Shown here: positions 44,118 to 53,324 of the stretch, in pieces
Position numbering within the stretch: the stretch's first letter is position 1
How the letters are laid out: each line of letters starts with the position of its first letter
Source: Paeniglutamicibacter cryotolerans
GTDB taxonomy: Bacteria; Actinomycetota; Actinomycetes; Actinomycetales; Micrococcaceae
Direction of reading: 5' to 3'
DNA length: 64,000 nt
NCBI RefSeq assembly: GCF_014190875.1
Contig: NZ_JACHVS010000005.1
Location: 62,001-126,000, forward strand
Notes under the pieces: model-generated
Database searches by the model: none
The model's input: only the letters and a program-made list of their open reading frames with translations
What the model was told of the DNA's origin: nothing
Made by a program: the position numbers and the translations under genes

Positions 44118-44157
44118 CCGCTAGGCACGGCCATCCCACCGGGGAGCCGCCCCCTGA

Positions 44158-44200
44158 ATAGGAGGTCTTACGCCGCCACACCTGGCGTAGGACCTCCTAT
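44158..44200 (+). terminator. Hairpin terminator after csbD
   Basis: ATAGGAGGTCTTACGCC and GGCGTAGGACCTCCTAT form a 17-bp stem with one mismatch and a 9-nt loop, 40 bp after the csbD stop. The 816-bp repeat begins 6 bp later. Confidence 0.82.
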
Positions 44201-44206
44201 ATGCGT

Positions 44207-44696
44207 TGCGGGGCAGCCGGTGCGGGTCGTTGACGCGGTCTTGACACTCACCACCCGGGCCGCGACCCGGGAGAGCGGCTACCGTTTGGTCACCACGATC
44301 CTTGACCCACGCCAGGCCCCGGCCGAGGCGCTGGTGCGGCTCTACCACCGGCGGTGGAAGATTGAAACTGCGTATTGCGAACTGGAATCACAGATCCTGG
44401 GCGGGCGGGTGCTGCGCGGGCGGCACCCCGGAGCCGTTGCCCAGGAAACGTGGGCGTTGCTGGTTTGCTACCAGGTGCTGCGCACCGCAATCAGTGATGT
44501 GACACTGCAGGATTCCTTGGCTGATCCCCACCGCTTGTCTTTCAGCATCGCCTTGAGAACCGCTCGTGACCAGGTCATCCATGCCCAAGGAATCCTGGCC
44601 GGGGCCACCGTTGACTGGGTGGGGCACATCGGGGCAGCGGTCCTGGCTGAACCACTGCCCGCGAAGCGAAGACGCACGCGGGTGCGGGTGGGTTAA
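44207..44696 (+). pseudogene. IS4 transposase C-terminal fragment (second copy)
   Basis: The last ~160 codons of the IS4 transposase at 39492-40748, starting in QPVRVVDAVLTLTTR and ending at the same stop. No N-terminal domain or first catalytic Asp is present. It is part of the 816-bp direct repeat. Confidence 0.9.
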
Positions 44697-45022
44697 ACGG
44701 GCGATTTCCAAATACCGGGCCAAGGAACGGAACCTCGACCGGAGAACCTACGCCGCGACACTCAGTACGCAGATCTTGACAGCGGACCCCTGATCCTTAA
44801 CCGAACGGCATTGCCCCTAAGGCTCATCAGCTGCCCGGTACCCGTATCGAAAAATACCATCGGACCCCAGCGGGTTTAGCAACATCCCATTGAATACGAG
44901 GACTGGAAAAGTTCGTCCATCTGTGGGGACCAAGCCCCGCGGGCATCGTCTCTGCTCAGCACGTGGGCCCCACCTCAACTGGAGGTAGCGGTGCCAGGCC
45001 TGCTGCAACGTGTAGTGCCGGT
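44207..45022 (+). repeat. 816-bp direct repeat, copy 2
   Basis: Second copy of 40259-41074 at an offset of 3948 bp. Here the IS21 IstA sequence continues past the repeat end, so this copy keeps the original IS4-IS21 junction and copy 1 is the derived one. Confidence 0.92.
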
Positions 45023-45278
45023 TGGATTTCATCGATCTGACGATCCCGGGGAAATCTGGTTGAGCGAACCCGGCCGAGACGTTCTTCCTGCCATCGGGAA
45101 ACAGCCGCTCCAGCTGCTCCCGGTTCATTCCCGCAGCCTGGGCTGCGGTGATCGAGTGGGCGTGGACGGTCTTCTTCACCAGGGAAACCTCCCGGCGTGA
45201 ACATCCCACCGTCTCGACAATTGCACTGTAACTTCTGTGTTCGAGCACCAACGCCATGATCGCGCCGTAATCAGCCAT
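44817..45278 (-). pseudogene. IS21 family IstA, N-terminal fragment
   Basis: Starts at ATG 45278 (MADYGAIMALVLEHRSYSAIVETVGCSRREVSLVKK), the usual IstA N-terminus with its HTH, and continues to FPGIVRSMKSNRHYTLQQAWHRYL. After about 100 residues homology ends and unrelated sequence linked to the IS4 flank follows, so the catalytic core is missing. Upstream, 45340-45400 carries GGTACC-containing repeats typical of an IS21 terminus. Confidence 0.78.
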
Positions 45279-45452
45279 GAAAGGACCTCTCCGTCGAAGC
45301 CGACAGCACCCGATGGGCCGTCGGCTTCTTCAGCGGACCATGTTTCATTCCGGAGCGGTACCACCTAGCCGAAATGAACGGTACCGGGTGCCCGGACTGA
45401 CCGTACCATCAGGCCGTGCTCGCCAAAGTAACGACCGTTACACCTTTTGATT

Positions 45453-46056
45453 GTGACACAGAATGTTGAGTGGGTCCTCGTCCTTCTGCAAATCCCCTCC
45501 GAACCCTCCAGGTACCGGGTCGCCGTCTGGCGGCAACTGCGTAAGACAGGCGCCGTGCCCCCTCTCCGCCGGGGTTTGGGCCCTGCCTGCGGGCCTGGGG
45601 TTTCAAGCGGAACTCGAATGCGCCAGGGAGCTGTGCAGCAACGGAGGTGGCACGTTTGCCATCATTGATGCCTCACCGCGCGATGAAGAGTCCAGGGCCG
45701 TCATCGTGGGCGCTTTCCAAGCGGTGCGGGTTGATGAATGGACCGAGTTCCTGGCCAATTGCGGCAAGTTCGAGGACGAGACCGCCCGGGAAGTAGCCAA
45801 GAAGAAGTTCACGTTCGCCGAGCTGGAGGAAGAAGAACAGAGCCTGGACCGGTTACGGGGCTGGTATCGGGATTTGAAGAAACGTGATGTCCTGGAGCTG
45901 CCCGAGGCAAAAGCCGCCGAGGAACGGTTGCAAGCCTGTGTGATCGTGCTGGAGCAGCACGCCGAACGGGTTTATGCCGCCGTCCACTCAACATCGCAGC
46001 GAGATGCCCCGGAACCGGGACAAGTGACCCAGGAACTGGAAGTACCCCGGGAATGA
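45453..46056 (+). pseudogene. chrB: Chromate-resistance regulator ChrB-like, frameshifted
   Basis: The N-terminus VEWVLVLLQIPSEPSRYRVAVWRQLRKTGAVP is read in one frame. The rest (LSAGVWALPAG, GGGTFAIIDASPRDEESRAVIV, AKKKFTFAELEEEEQSLDRLRGWYRDLKKRDV) is in the +1 frame. The shift falls at a run of five C's near 45558-45562; four C's would restore the protein. ChrB proteins are chromate-responsive or assist chromate resistance. No chrA transporter is adjacent. It may be a true mutation or a homopolymer sequencing error. Confidence 0.85.
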
Positions 46057-46341
46057 GCCGGCCAGGTAGTAGTGAGCTCTCACGCGTAGGATTTTACGCC
46101 GATACATGAGACTGTTCTTCGCAGAACCAGCCGCTGGCCCTGAGCCGTTGAAAGGGTTCCCGGAATAATCACGGTCCGCATATCGAAGGCAAGGGCCGAG
46201 ACAGCGCACGGCCGTAAATATCTGCCACGGTGTCCAGAGGAACACCGACGAGAGGGGTACCCATGACGGGAGCATCCGAATCGTGGACACTGATAAATCG
46301 GACCACCACCCAGCCTTTTCTAACCAGCCCGGGGGGTATGG
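46057..46341. other. Unassigned sequence upstream of membrane protein gene
   Basis: About 285 bp with no supportable gene; it presumably holds the promoter of the two following membrane protein genes. A G-rich stretch just before ATG 46342 can act as ribosome binding site. Confidence 0.4.
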
Positions 46342-46977
46342 ATGCTGATCCCGGTGGAAGTGCTATTTGTTGTGGTCATGGGCTCAACTGCCGTGAGGCA
46401 ATCTTGGAGTGCTGCCACCATTCCGGCGCTTCTGCTTGTTGCAGCGACGGTTCCCGTGCTGGTCGAGCCTGGAGCCACAAGCCGATTCCCAGCGTGGGTG
46501 CATGGATTTTACCTTTCGTTCCTGCTTGCCGGACCGTTCGCCGGGGCCCAACTAGGGTTCTATGGGCGTTGGGAGCGCTGGGAGCGCTGGGAGCGCTGGG
46601 ACAAAGTTGTACACACATCCTCCGGGCTTTTGGTCGGATACGCCACGATATTCGCTCTGGGAGTCATCAGCAGACGGCAGAATATTGGTCTTCCACCGGT
46701 CCTGCTGGTGGGCGGCATCCTCGCCACCGGCGGTTTCATTGCCGCAATGTGGGAGATCGCTGAGTTCAGTAGCGAGCATCTTCTAGGCACCCGCGCCCAG
46801 AACGGCAATTTGGAAGACACCATGACGGACATCATCTGCGGCATCGCCGGGGCCACCGCTGTAAGTATCGCGATGAGCCTGCACCTCAAAGGCCACCGCT
46901 TCCCCTTGATCGTCTCGCTTCTCCAAGAGCGTGATTTCAGATTCAAGCTTTCCCGAAACGGAGAGCTAGAACTTTGA
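46342..46977 (+). CDS. DUF2238-like membrane protein with WER repeats
   Basis: 211 aa with about five hydrophobic segments. The loop after the second or third helix has a WERWERWERW repeat encoded by three copies of a 9-nt unit (46571-46597). After it comes DKVVHTSSGLLVGYATIF, then GGFIAAMWEIAEFSSEHLLGT and a DTMTDIICGIAGA segment. The acidic/aromatic pattern WDKVVH...E(F)...DTMxDI matches YjdF/DUF2238-type proteins. Function unknown. Its TGA overlaps the next gene's TTG start. Confidence 0.7.
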   Translation: MLIPVEVLFVVVMGSTAVRQSWSAATIPALLLVAATVPVLVEPGATSRFPAWVHGFYLSFLLAGPFAGAQLGFYGRWERWERWERWDKVVHTSSGLLVGYATIFALGVISRRQNIGLPPVLLVGGILATGGFIAAMWEIAEFSSEHLLGTRAQNGNLEDTMTDIICGIAGATAVSIAMSLHLKGHRFPLIVSLLQERDFRFKLSRNGELEL

Positions 46978-47399
46978 ACTGGTGGGAGACGTTGCTGGGA
47001 TTCCTTGCCGGGCTGATTGCCATGTATTTGGTGTTGCTGTTTACTCTCTGGATCTATGTCCGACACCACCCAGAGACAATAAGCCTGAAAGAGGCCTTAC
47101 GCCTGCTACCGGATGTGCTGCGGGTGATTCGGCGCATGGCCGCCGATAAGTCGGTGCCCGGAAGCGTCCGCATAAAACTCATCATGCTGCTGGTCTACTT
47201 ACTCTTCCCGCTGGATCTCGTCCCGGACTTCTTGCCCGTCATCGGTCATGCTGATGACCTCATCATTCTGGCGATGACGCTTCGCGCGGTGATCCGTTCC
47301 GCCGGACCAGCCGCGTTACGTCAACACTGGCCCGGGACCCCTGCCGGACTGGCAATCATTGAAAAACTCGCAGGACTACCCCCGAATTCGAACGAATGA
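46974..47399 (+). CDS. YkvA/DUF1232 family membrane protein
   Basis: 141 aa. The TTG at 46974 overlaps the upstream stop (TTGA), suggesting translational coupling. One N-terminal helix (LLGFLAGLIAMYLVLLFTLWIYV) and the DUF1232 core SVRIKLIMLLVYLLFPLDLVPDFLPVIGHADDLIIL with its conserved PLDLVPDFxPxxGxxDD motif. The function of the family is unknown. Confidence 0.85.
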   Translation: MNWWETLLGFLAGLIAMYLVLLFTLWIYVRHHPETISLKEALRLLPDVLRVIRRMAADKSVPGSVRIKLIMLLVYLLFPLDLVPDFLPVIGHADDLIILAMTLRAVIRSAGPAALRQHWPGTPAGLAIIEKLAGLPPNSNE

Positions 47400-48240
47400 T
47401 GAAGAGCCCATCGATGCTGAGGGACTTCAGAGTGCAGATAGGTCCTGGTGCCCCCTACGGGCATTACGGGTACCGGAGCCTGAGTCCCGCCAGCGGGTCC
47501 AGAGTCGGAGCAGCTTAAAGCACAATGATGGTTTAGAGGCTTTGCCTGGGTAGCGTTCCGCAGCAGACACCCTACCGCGATACCCAAGCCTGACCATCCC
47601 GGCAGCTTCATACGCCGTTTTCCACAGTGCCTGCACGGGGATTCCCGGATTTGGGGACAGGTGTAACCGGCTTCTGATACGCAGGTCGCCAGGAGCCATG
47701 TGCACCAACCTGCCACATGCTTCACAGTCATCTTCATTGCCAGCGCAGCGCAGGTGCCGAACCGAACCCGTGGTGCCCATTTCGCCTTCCCTGGTTCGTC
47801 GCACACTGCTGAGCAGCACGTCACTTATCGGCAACCGAGACGATCATGACCCGTGCACGCCACCGGAGCCGAAGCGATTCCGCGGCACCGCATCGGCACC
47901 GGCAACCTGGCAGCGGTTCACGCGACGATCCGCAGTACCATCATGTTCCACCAAGCCCCCGATCATCCCCGCTGCCAGCGCACCGGTATCGGTGGGAACA
48001 CCCACCGATACCGGTGCGGGCCGGCAGCGGACCCTCTATTTCCTGCACATGCGCCAACGCAGCTACTGCGGTGAACCCTCGCTTTCTTGTGGTGGACCAC
48101 CCGGGCCGCGAGCTGGGGCGCACCCCCTGTGCTGCTCGGGCCATCCGGAGCATGGCGCCCCAGGATGGGGTGACGAGGCATGGTTGCTCCTGAAGTGCAC
48201 GCAATCAGGAGCGCCGGAAATGCTGGCGCTCCTGGCCGCG
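47400..48240. other. 840-bp region without recognised gene
   Basis: Long frames exist on both strands: 47427-47834 minus, with CEACGRLVHMAPGDLRIRS; and 47698-48267 plus, which runs antisense into the TetR gene. None has a recognisable domain, and their translations look biased. A perfect 17-bp hairpin is at 47980-48017. This is probably decayed or noncoding. Confidence 0.45.
47980..48017. repeat. Perfect 17-bp inverted repeat with 4-nt loop
   Basis: GCACCGGTATCGGTGGG, loop AACA, then CCCACCGATACCGGTGC. No T-run follows, so it is not a typical terminator. Partial pairing extends outward (CCGCTGCC/GGCAGCGG). Confidence 0.85.
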
Positions 48241-48897
48241 CTAATCGAGAGAACCCTCATCAAGTAGCGCGGCGCCAATCGCCTTGCCCACGAAGGTACC
48301 GAGCTCGCGCGCAGTCCAGTTGCGGCCCAGCATCAGCTTCTCGCAAACCTCGGGGGCCGTGTAGAACCACATGATATCTGCGGCAAACTCCGCGGTGATG
48401 CCCGTGGCGAGCAGATTACGGTCCACCATGTGGCGGGCGTTGTGCAGCATGCGCTCATACCGATCCTGATCGATTTCCACCAGCAGCCTGGCCATTTGCT
48501 CGTCCTGGGCTGCGGCATCTCGAATGAGCGTGCGAATGGGGGCGGCCAGCGGTCCGATCTCCGCAGTGAACATGCCCAGGGCAAGGAGAAGCCCCCTGCC
48601 ATCAGTTGCTTCAGCCTGCAGGAGGTCGGAGCGCTGTTCGGCTGACACCGGACCTACTCCCAGCAAGCCCTCGTTGTAGATGTCGCGAAGCAGACGGGCC
48701 TTGGAGCCGAAGGTTTTATAGATGGTCTCGGTGGAAACAACGGCCTCTGCGGCGATCGCCGCAATGGTGGTCCCGACGTATCCAGATGCGAGAAACAATG
48801 TGCGCGCCGAGTCAAGGATGGCTTGGCGTTTGTGTTCGGCACCCTGCCGGCGTGCGGAAGAATCGTAGGGGCGCGATGTCTTGACCGGCAATGCCAT
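48241..48897 (-). CDS. TetR family transcriptional regulator
   Basis: 218 aa, ATG at 48897. The N-terminal HTH reads KRQAILDSARTLFLASGYVGTTIAAIAAEAVVSTETIYKTFGSK (positions ~23-66), the classical TetR signature. The C-terminal part is an all-helical ligand domain. It is divergent from a SnoaL-like and an NmrA-like gene with a 59-bp gap that contains an AT-rich palindrome, so it probably represses these genes and itself. The inducer is unknown. Confidence 0.92.
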   Translation of the reverse strand: MALPVKTSRPYDSSARRQGAEHKRQAILDSARTLFLASGYVGTTIAAIAAEAVVSTETIYKTFGSKARLLRDIYNEGLLGVGPVSAEQRSDLLQAEATDGRGLLLALGMFTAEIGPLAAPIRTLIRDAAAQDEQMARLLVEIDQDRYERMLHNARHMVDRNLLATGITAEFAADIMWFYTAPEVCEKLMLGRNWTARELGTFVGKAIGAALLDEGSLD

Positions 48898-48911
48898 GGG
48901 GCGTAACCTCC

Positions 48912-48941
48912 AAATTAGATACAGGTAAGTGTAACTAATTT
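48912..48941. promoter_or_regulatory. Candidate TetR operator
   Basis: AAATTAG at 48912-48918 and CTAATTT at 48935-48941 form an inverted repeat with inner partial symmetry (ATAC/GTGTAA) in the short gap between the divergent TetR and SnoaL-like genes. Spacing and AT content fit a TetR-type operator. Confidence 0.6.
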
Positions 48942-48956
48942 CTTGGGAGGTTCTCC

Positions 48957-49430
48957 ATGGCTATCTCCGCCGCTTTAGACCGGGAGGCCCTGTCGGTCGT
49001 TGAAAAGTTGCGAGATGCTACCAACGCCCACGATCTCGAGGCCATTGTTGCCCAGTTCTCCCCCGCCTACATCAACCAGACCCCGGCTCATCCCTCCCGC
49101 GGCTTCACCGGCCCCCACCAGGTCCGGGAAAACTGGAGGCGCATCCTTAACGCCGTCCCGGACCTCCGCGCCCACATCATCCGCTGCGCCACTTCTGGGG
49201 CTACCGTCTGGAGCGAATGGGAAATGGTTGGTACCCGGCTGGACGGACAGCCCCACCGGATGGTGGGCATCGTTGTCTTTACCGTCGACACCGGGCTCAT
49301 TACGGAGGCAACGTTCTACCTTGAGCCTGTCCAAGACCGGGCCGGAACCGTGTCTGCGGCCGTTGGATCCCTCCTCGGTGACCTCGCGCCGTCCAGCGAG
49401 CCGGCCCCTTCGGAGGGAAAACCGTCATGA
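48957..49430 (+). CDS. SnoaL/NTF2-like protein
   Basis: 157 aa. GGGAGG at 48945-48950 supports ATG 48957. The sequence has an NTF2-like cone: VVEKLRDATNAHDLEAIVAQFSPAYINQTPAHPSRGFTG, then VRENWRRILNAVPDLRAHI, then VWSEWEMVGT with TFYLEPV near the end, typical of SnoaL-like cyclases or ester-cyclase-like proteins of unknown substrate. It overlaps the next gene by 4 bp. Controlled probably by the divergent TetR protein. Confidence 0.83.
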   Translation: MAISAALDREALSVVEKLRDATNAHDLEAIVAQFSPAYINQTPAHPSRGFTGPHQVRENWRRILNAVPDLRAHIIRCATSGATVWSEWEMVGTRLDGQPHRMVGIVVFTVDTGLITEATFYLEPVQDRAGTVSAAVGSLLGDLAPSSEPAPSEGKPS

Positions 49431-50302
49431 TTTTGCTGACCGGCGGGACCGGGACCGTGGGCAGGGAGCTGGTCCGCCTCCTGCAGGATTCCGGGCAGCC
49501 GCATCGGGTCTTGACCCGTAGCCTCGAGAGCGCACGTCGCTTGGAAGCAGCCGGCTCCCCGGCGGTGGTGGGGGATGTCCAGCATTCACCGGATCTTGCC
49601 GCTGCCGTCTGCGGCTGCGACATGATCATTTCCGCCATGACGGGCTTCGGGCCCTCCTCGGGCAGTTCTCCTGCCGTCGTTGACCGCGATGGAAACCTGA
49701 ACTTGATCCGCGCCGCACAGGATGCCGGGGTGCAGCGGTTCGTTCTCTTCTCGGTCCGGGGCGCCGAAGCTGGGCACCATTTGGAACTCAACCGCATGAA
49801 GTTCACCGCCGAACAGGCCTTACGCGACTCGGAGCTGGGATGGACGATCCTGCGCCCCACCATCATCCTTGAAACGTTCACCGGGATCATGGAAGAATCC
49901 TTGGACCGGCACGGGGTGGTGGTGGTCTTTGGTTCAGGAGACAGGCCGGTCAACTTCGTATGTGCCTCCTATGCGGCCTGTACGGCACTCGTCGCGGCTC
50001 AAAGCCGTGACCTGTACCGGTCCGCCGTGGAGGTGGCCGGGCCTGAGAACTTGACGTTCAACGAGCTTGCCTCATTAGTCATCACCCGATACGGCTCCGG
50101 TCGCGTGCTCCATGTCCCCTTGCCGGTGCTGCGGGCCATGGAATTTTCGGCCAAGACCCTCGCGCCGCGATGGGGCAGGGTGCTTGGCGCCGCCATCTGG
50201 ATGTGTACCGCAGACATGACGAGCAAGGCGGCGTTGACCTACGAATCATTATCCAGGATCCCGGTGAAAACCATACGTGAGGCTCTGAACGAATCGCCTT
50301 AG
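49427..50302 (+). CDS. NmrA-like NAD(P)-binding protein (atypical SDR)
   Basis: 291 aa. The N-terminal Rossmann motif is ILLTGGTGTVGRELVRLL, followed by VVGDVQHSP and the SAMTGFG region. A catalytic Tyr-x3-Lys is not evident (LNRMKFTAEQALRDSELGWTILRPTII), as in NmrA/SDR_a5 proteins that act as quinone or enone reductases or as redox sensors. It is translationally coupled to the SnoaL-like gene, so both probably act on one small molecule. Confidence 0.85.
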   Translation: MILLTGGTGTVGRELVRLLQDSGQPHRVLTRSLESARRLEAAGSPAVVGDVQHSPDLAAAVCGCDMIISAMTGFGPSSGSSPAVVDRDGNLNLIRAAQDAGVQRFVLFSVRGAEAGHHLELNRMKFTAEQALRDSELGWTILRPTIILETFTGIMEESLDRHGVVVVFGSGDRPVNFVCASYAACTALVAAQSRDLYRSAVEVAGPENLTFNELASLVITRYGSGRVLHVPLPVLRAMEFSAKTLAPRWGRVLGAAIWMCTADMTSKAALTYESLSRIPVKTIREALNESP

Positions 50303-50458
50303 ATACCGTACTGCCGACATGCCCTTCCTTCACGCCGAAAAGATGCGGGGGGCCGGAATATCAAACTGCGCGGGGGGTTCCAATAACGGCCCAGGAGATG
50401 CACGATGTGAGAACGCAGCAGAACACTGCGGTAACGAACTTGGGAAAGGACAAATACC

Positions 50459-50926
50459 ATGAGCAGCCGCACTGCAGGTACCGGAACCGCGCGCACCAGC
50501 GTCCAGATGGTGGCTTTGGCGTTCGGTGCCGTCTTTCTCCTAGTCGGGATCCTGGGGTTCATTCCCGGGATCACGTCCAACTACGACCAGCTCTCCTTCG
50601 CCAGCCACCACTCCGAGGCACTGTTATTGGGCATCTTCCAAGTTTCAGTCCTGCACAATGTGGTCCATCTGCTCTTCGGTGTCGCAGGCATTGCCTTGGC
50701 CAAGACGTGGTCCGGGGCACGGGGCTACCTGCTTTGGGGCGGAGTCATCTATCTCCTCCTATGGATCTACGGGCTCTTCATCGACCATGACTCAAACGCC
50801 AATTTCGTGCCGGTGAACGGCGCGGACAACTGGCTGCACCTGGTCTTGGGTATCGTCATGGTCGCCTTTGCCTTGCTGCTGACCCGTGATAGTGACAGAA
50901 CTACGCCCGCCACCACCGTTCGATAG
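50459..50926 (+). CDS. DUF4383 family membrane protein
   Basis: 155 aa with four hydrophobic segments (MVALAFGAVFLLVGILGFIPG, a VLHNVVHLLFGVAGIAL helix, GYLLWGGVIYLLLWIYGLF and WLHLVLGIVMVAFALLL). The HNVVHL and NWLHLxLG motifs are typical of DUF4383, an actinobacterial membrane family of unknown function. The start was chosen at the first ATG before the hydrophobic core; a purine-rich GGACAAATACC precedes it. Confidence 0.85.
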   Translation: MSSRTAGTGTARTSVQMVALAFGAVFLLVGILGFIPGITSNYDQLSFASHHSEALLLGIFQVSVLHNVVHLLFGVAGIALAKTWSGARGYLLWGGVIYLLLWIYGLFIDHDSNANFVPVNGADNWLHLVLGIVMVAFALLLTRDSDRTTPATTVR

Positions 50927-50986
50927 CTCCCGCGACGTGCAGGGGCAGGGAAGGGAGTTTCCCCAGGCAGGGTGTCTGCAAAGTCG

Positions 50987-51160
50987 TCAGGCCAAGCGAA
51001 TTCCGACCAGGCGCAGTACCAGAGCGGGATAATTCCTCATCTTGCCGGTGGCTTCGGCAAGGTGGTGATTGCTCCGGCCTTCGAGCAAGATGGTGGCGAT
51101 GTTGCGCACGATGGCCACCACATGAGGCCTGTTTCCCGGTGAGAATCGGAGATTTTTCCT
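50987..51160 (-). pseudogene. Transposase C-terminal remnant (ISAs1-like)
   Basis: About 55 residues (RFSPGNRPHVVAIVRNIATI, LLEGRSNHHLAEA, RLVGI) resemble the C-terminal helices of ISAs1-type transposases (RNLAxxxLR...NIAxAxR...LLGI). No catalytic core is present; upstream sequence is unrelated. Confidence 0.5.
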
Positions 51161-51711
51161 GCGACCAGTGGACATCACGCCTCCCATGCAGGCCGCTTTC
51201 ATTGCCACCGTGTCCGCGCACCCAGGGGCCGCTGCGCTCCAGACCTGGCGGAGGCTCATGCTGCTCGGTAATATTCCACCGGTCTCGTCCCGAGCACTGG
51301 TAGTCCCGGATGGACCGCCTTCAAGAGGCATCAGACCCCTCACTTGGAGGGCCTCCGTTCGCCTCGCGCACTGCGTGGGCAGAAGGCTCCGGCGTTCGCG
51401 GGGTCTGACCGCTGTTCGGCTGTGGAGAGTATCCCTCGAGTGAGATAAATGGCATCGCCGAGCTAGGGGCGTCAATCAATGGGCCGGCCTCGATGTGCAA
51501 CAAAAGAGTCTTCGCTCATCGCGTGCCTCCGGGCAGCGAAGCCGCACCCACGGACAACAAGGTGTCCTTCCACGGCTGCGCCCAGTCCTCCGGGCCGAAC
51601 CAGCTCGACATCACCGGAACGTAGCATCTGTCGAAGGGATCCTTGATCACCAACGACAGCTGCCCGTTCCGTTGACGACGAGGAAGGACTAGCTCATATA
51701 TGGAAGGTGCT
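51161..51711. other. Unassigned sequence with one doubtful small frame
   Basis: About 550 bp. A minus-strand frame (51516-51749) reads YELVLPRRQRNGQLSLVIKD and DPFDRCYVPVMSSWFGPEDW, which looks protein-like but starts inside the ferritin-like gene and has no identifiable domain. No gene is called. Confidence 0.4.
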
Positions 51712-52668
51712 TTAGTTACTTCCGCTTCGGTTGAGCTTTCCGTTGACACCGTGCGGGAAAAACCCGCCGGATGTGACCGACTTCGGGTTCAGGTAGGCGA
51801 TGTTCAAGACCTGGCCAGGGGTTCGGCTGAAGGCCAGGGCGTTGGCGTCGGCGGGCACGAGGTTGGCGACCTTGGCCGTTCCGATGCCCTGGTCACGGTC
51901 CGTCTTGCCATCGAGGCTGTCGCGGGCGTTCGAGATGGCTTGGGTCGGAGCCTGAAGACCTCGGGCATACATGGTGGTTCTGATGATGCCGGCGTGGTAT
52001 GCCTCCACGGCAAGGATGCCGGCAGCCGCTTCGAGGTAGGTCTTATTGTCAATGAACGGTGCTGCCCCCTTGTAGGCGCTGACGCCGACGTCCTCGAAAA
52101 TGAACGCTCCGAGCAGGAAACTTGTTTCATCCTTGAACGGGTTGAAGCTCTGCCCCGCGCTGATGAGTCCGGCAGCGCGAGCGGCGGCGGTAAAGCTGGC
52201 CTTTAAATCGATCGGAGGACGGGCCACGGCGGCTTTGCCCAGCGCGCTGCGCAGGAACCGGACATGGGCCTTTTCATCCATGGCGATCTCCACGGCGTAC
52301 TTCTGGATGAGGCTGCCGGCGGTGAACGGGACCTTGCTGCCACCGGTGACCCCGCCTTTCCTTCCCCGGCCGTCGGTGAGGCTGTTGGGCAAGCCAGCAC
52401 CGGTGACCGCACGCAGGTAGAATTCGGCCTCGAGGTATTCCAGGTTCAGTGCGAAGTTCAGGATGGCCGAATCACTGGGGCCGCCCTCATGCTCATCCTC
52501 ATGCTCGTGATCGCGCTCACCGGAATGGGCGGCTGCGGCCGGGGCAGAGAACAGTGCGCCGGTACCCACGAGGCCTGCCGCAGCGGCGGCGCTGAACAGC
52601 TTCCTGCGGTCAAGGGTGTTTTCCGCGCTCCTGGCCATCGACGTGGTGATGAATTTCTGCTCGAACAT
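51712..52668 (-). CDS. Tat-exported ferritin-like (desiccation-related) protein
   Basis: 318 aa. ATG at 52668 with CAGGAGA 5-11 bp upstream on the minus strand; a longer frame upstream lacks support. The N-terminus has [30 protein letters not shown], a twin-Arg-like signal (RR-K-LF), then a His/Glu/Asp-rich linker. The ferritin-like region follows: [22 protein letters not shown] with Glu ligands, then [29 protein letters not shown] and [16 protein letters not shown]. This pattern fits ferritin-like_2 (DUF4439/dessication-related) proteins. A role in iron or oxidative stress is inferred. Confidence 0.85.
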   Translation of the reverse strand: MFEQKFITTSMARSAENTLDRRKLFSAAAAAGLVGTGALFSAPAAAAHSGERDHEHEDEHEGGPSDSAILNFALNLEYLEAEFYLRAVTGAGLPNSLTDGRGRKGGVTGGSKVPFTAGSLIQKYAVEIAMDEKAHVRFLRSALGKAAVARPPIDLKASFTAAARAAGLISAGQSFNPFKDETSFLLGAFIFEDVGVSAYKGAAPFIDNKTYLEAAAGILAVEAYHAGIIRTTMYARGLQAPTQAISNARDSLDGKTDRDQGIGTAKVANLVPADANALAFSRTPGQVLNIAYLNPKSVTSGGFFPHGVNGKLNRSGSN

Positions 52669-52862
52669 GGTGTTCTCCTGCCATTCTGATGGAATGGCGG
52701 GGGCAGGATAGTCTCCTCTAGCGCTCCCCCAGCACTGCGGAACCCTCGCCACGGCCGAAGCGACCGCGATAGCTGTCAGGGTACATGCAGGACCAGTACA
52801 AGGAAAGGGCCTGCCGGACTCCCCGCACTGATCGACTCAGGGATAAGGGAAAGGACGGGAAG

Positions 52863-53183
52863 ATGACTCAGAAGAGACCAAAGGACCTGGCCGTGTAAGC
52901 GATTTCGGTCGCCGCCGAACTGGTGGGCACCGGTCAGCAGAACCTGCGCCTCTATGAACGCAAAGGTCTTCTGGACCCCCAACGCACCGAAGGGGGAACT
53001 CGCCGCTACAGCGAGAAGGACCTGGATATCCTGCGTCGGATCTCCCATCTCCTCGCCCAAGGTCTGAACCTGTCGGGAATCCGGCTGGTGCTGTCCCTGG
53101 AGGCAGAAAACATCTCGCTGAAAAACAAGCTCGACCGGCAGGAAGCGAAGCCTGACCAGCAGCAGAACACCTCGGAAAGCTGA
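52863..53183 (+). pseudogene. MerR/HspR-like regulator with in-frame TAA
   Basis: From ATG 52863 the frame reads MTQKRPKDLAV and then TAA (52896-52898). Beyond it the same frame continues AISVAAELVGTGQQNLRLYERKGLLDPQRTEGGTRRYSEKDL, a normal HspR-type MerR HTH whose consensus has Tyr at the stop position (VYAIS...). A single base change explains it. A downstream GTG (52923) could restart but would lose helix 1 of the HTH. The C-terminal helix ends in KLDRQEAKPDQQQ. Confidence 0.82.
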
Positions 53184-53324
53184 TTCCGCTCCGGCGCATC
53201 GGCACGCACCCTGGGTGAAGATCATCCTTGGTTGACCGGCCTTGAAACACTTCCCGGCCTGTCCTACCGTGGTATCCCGTGCTAGCGCTTTTCTTTCCAT
53301 CACTGGTGAACAGGAGGCAGATCA

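Noticed and set aside
47427..47834. Minus-strand 135-codon frame with CxxC-like residues
   Set aside because: No ribosome binding site or family match could be seen; competing frames of equal length overlap it.
47698..48267. Plus-strand 189-codon frame
   Set aside because: It runs antisense into the well-supported TetR gene, contains the perfect hairpin, and has a biased translation with no motif.
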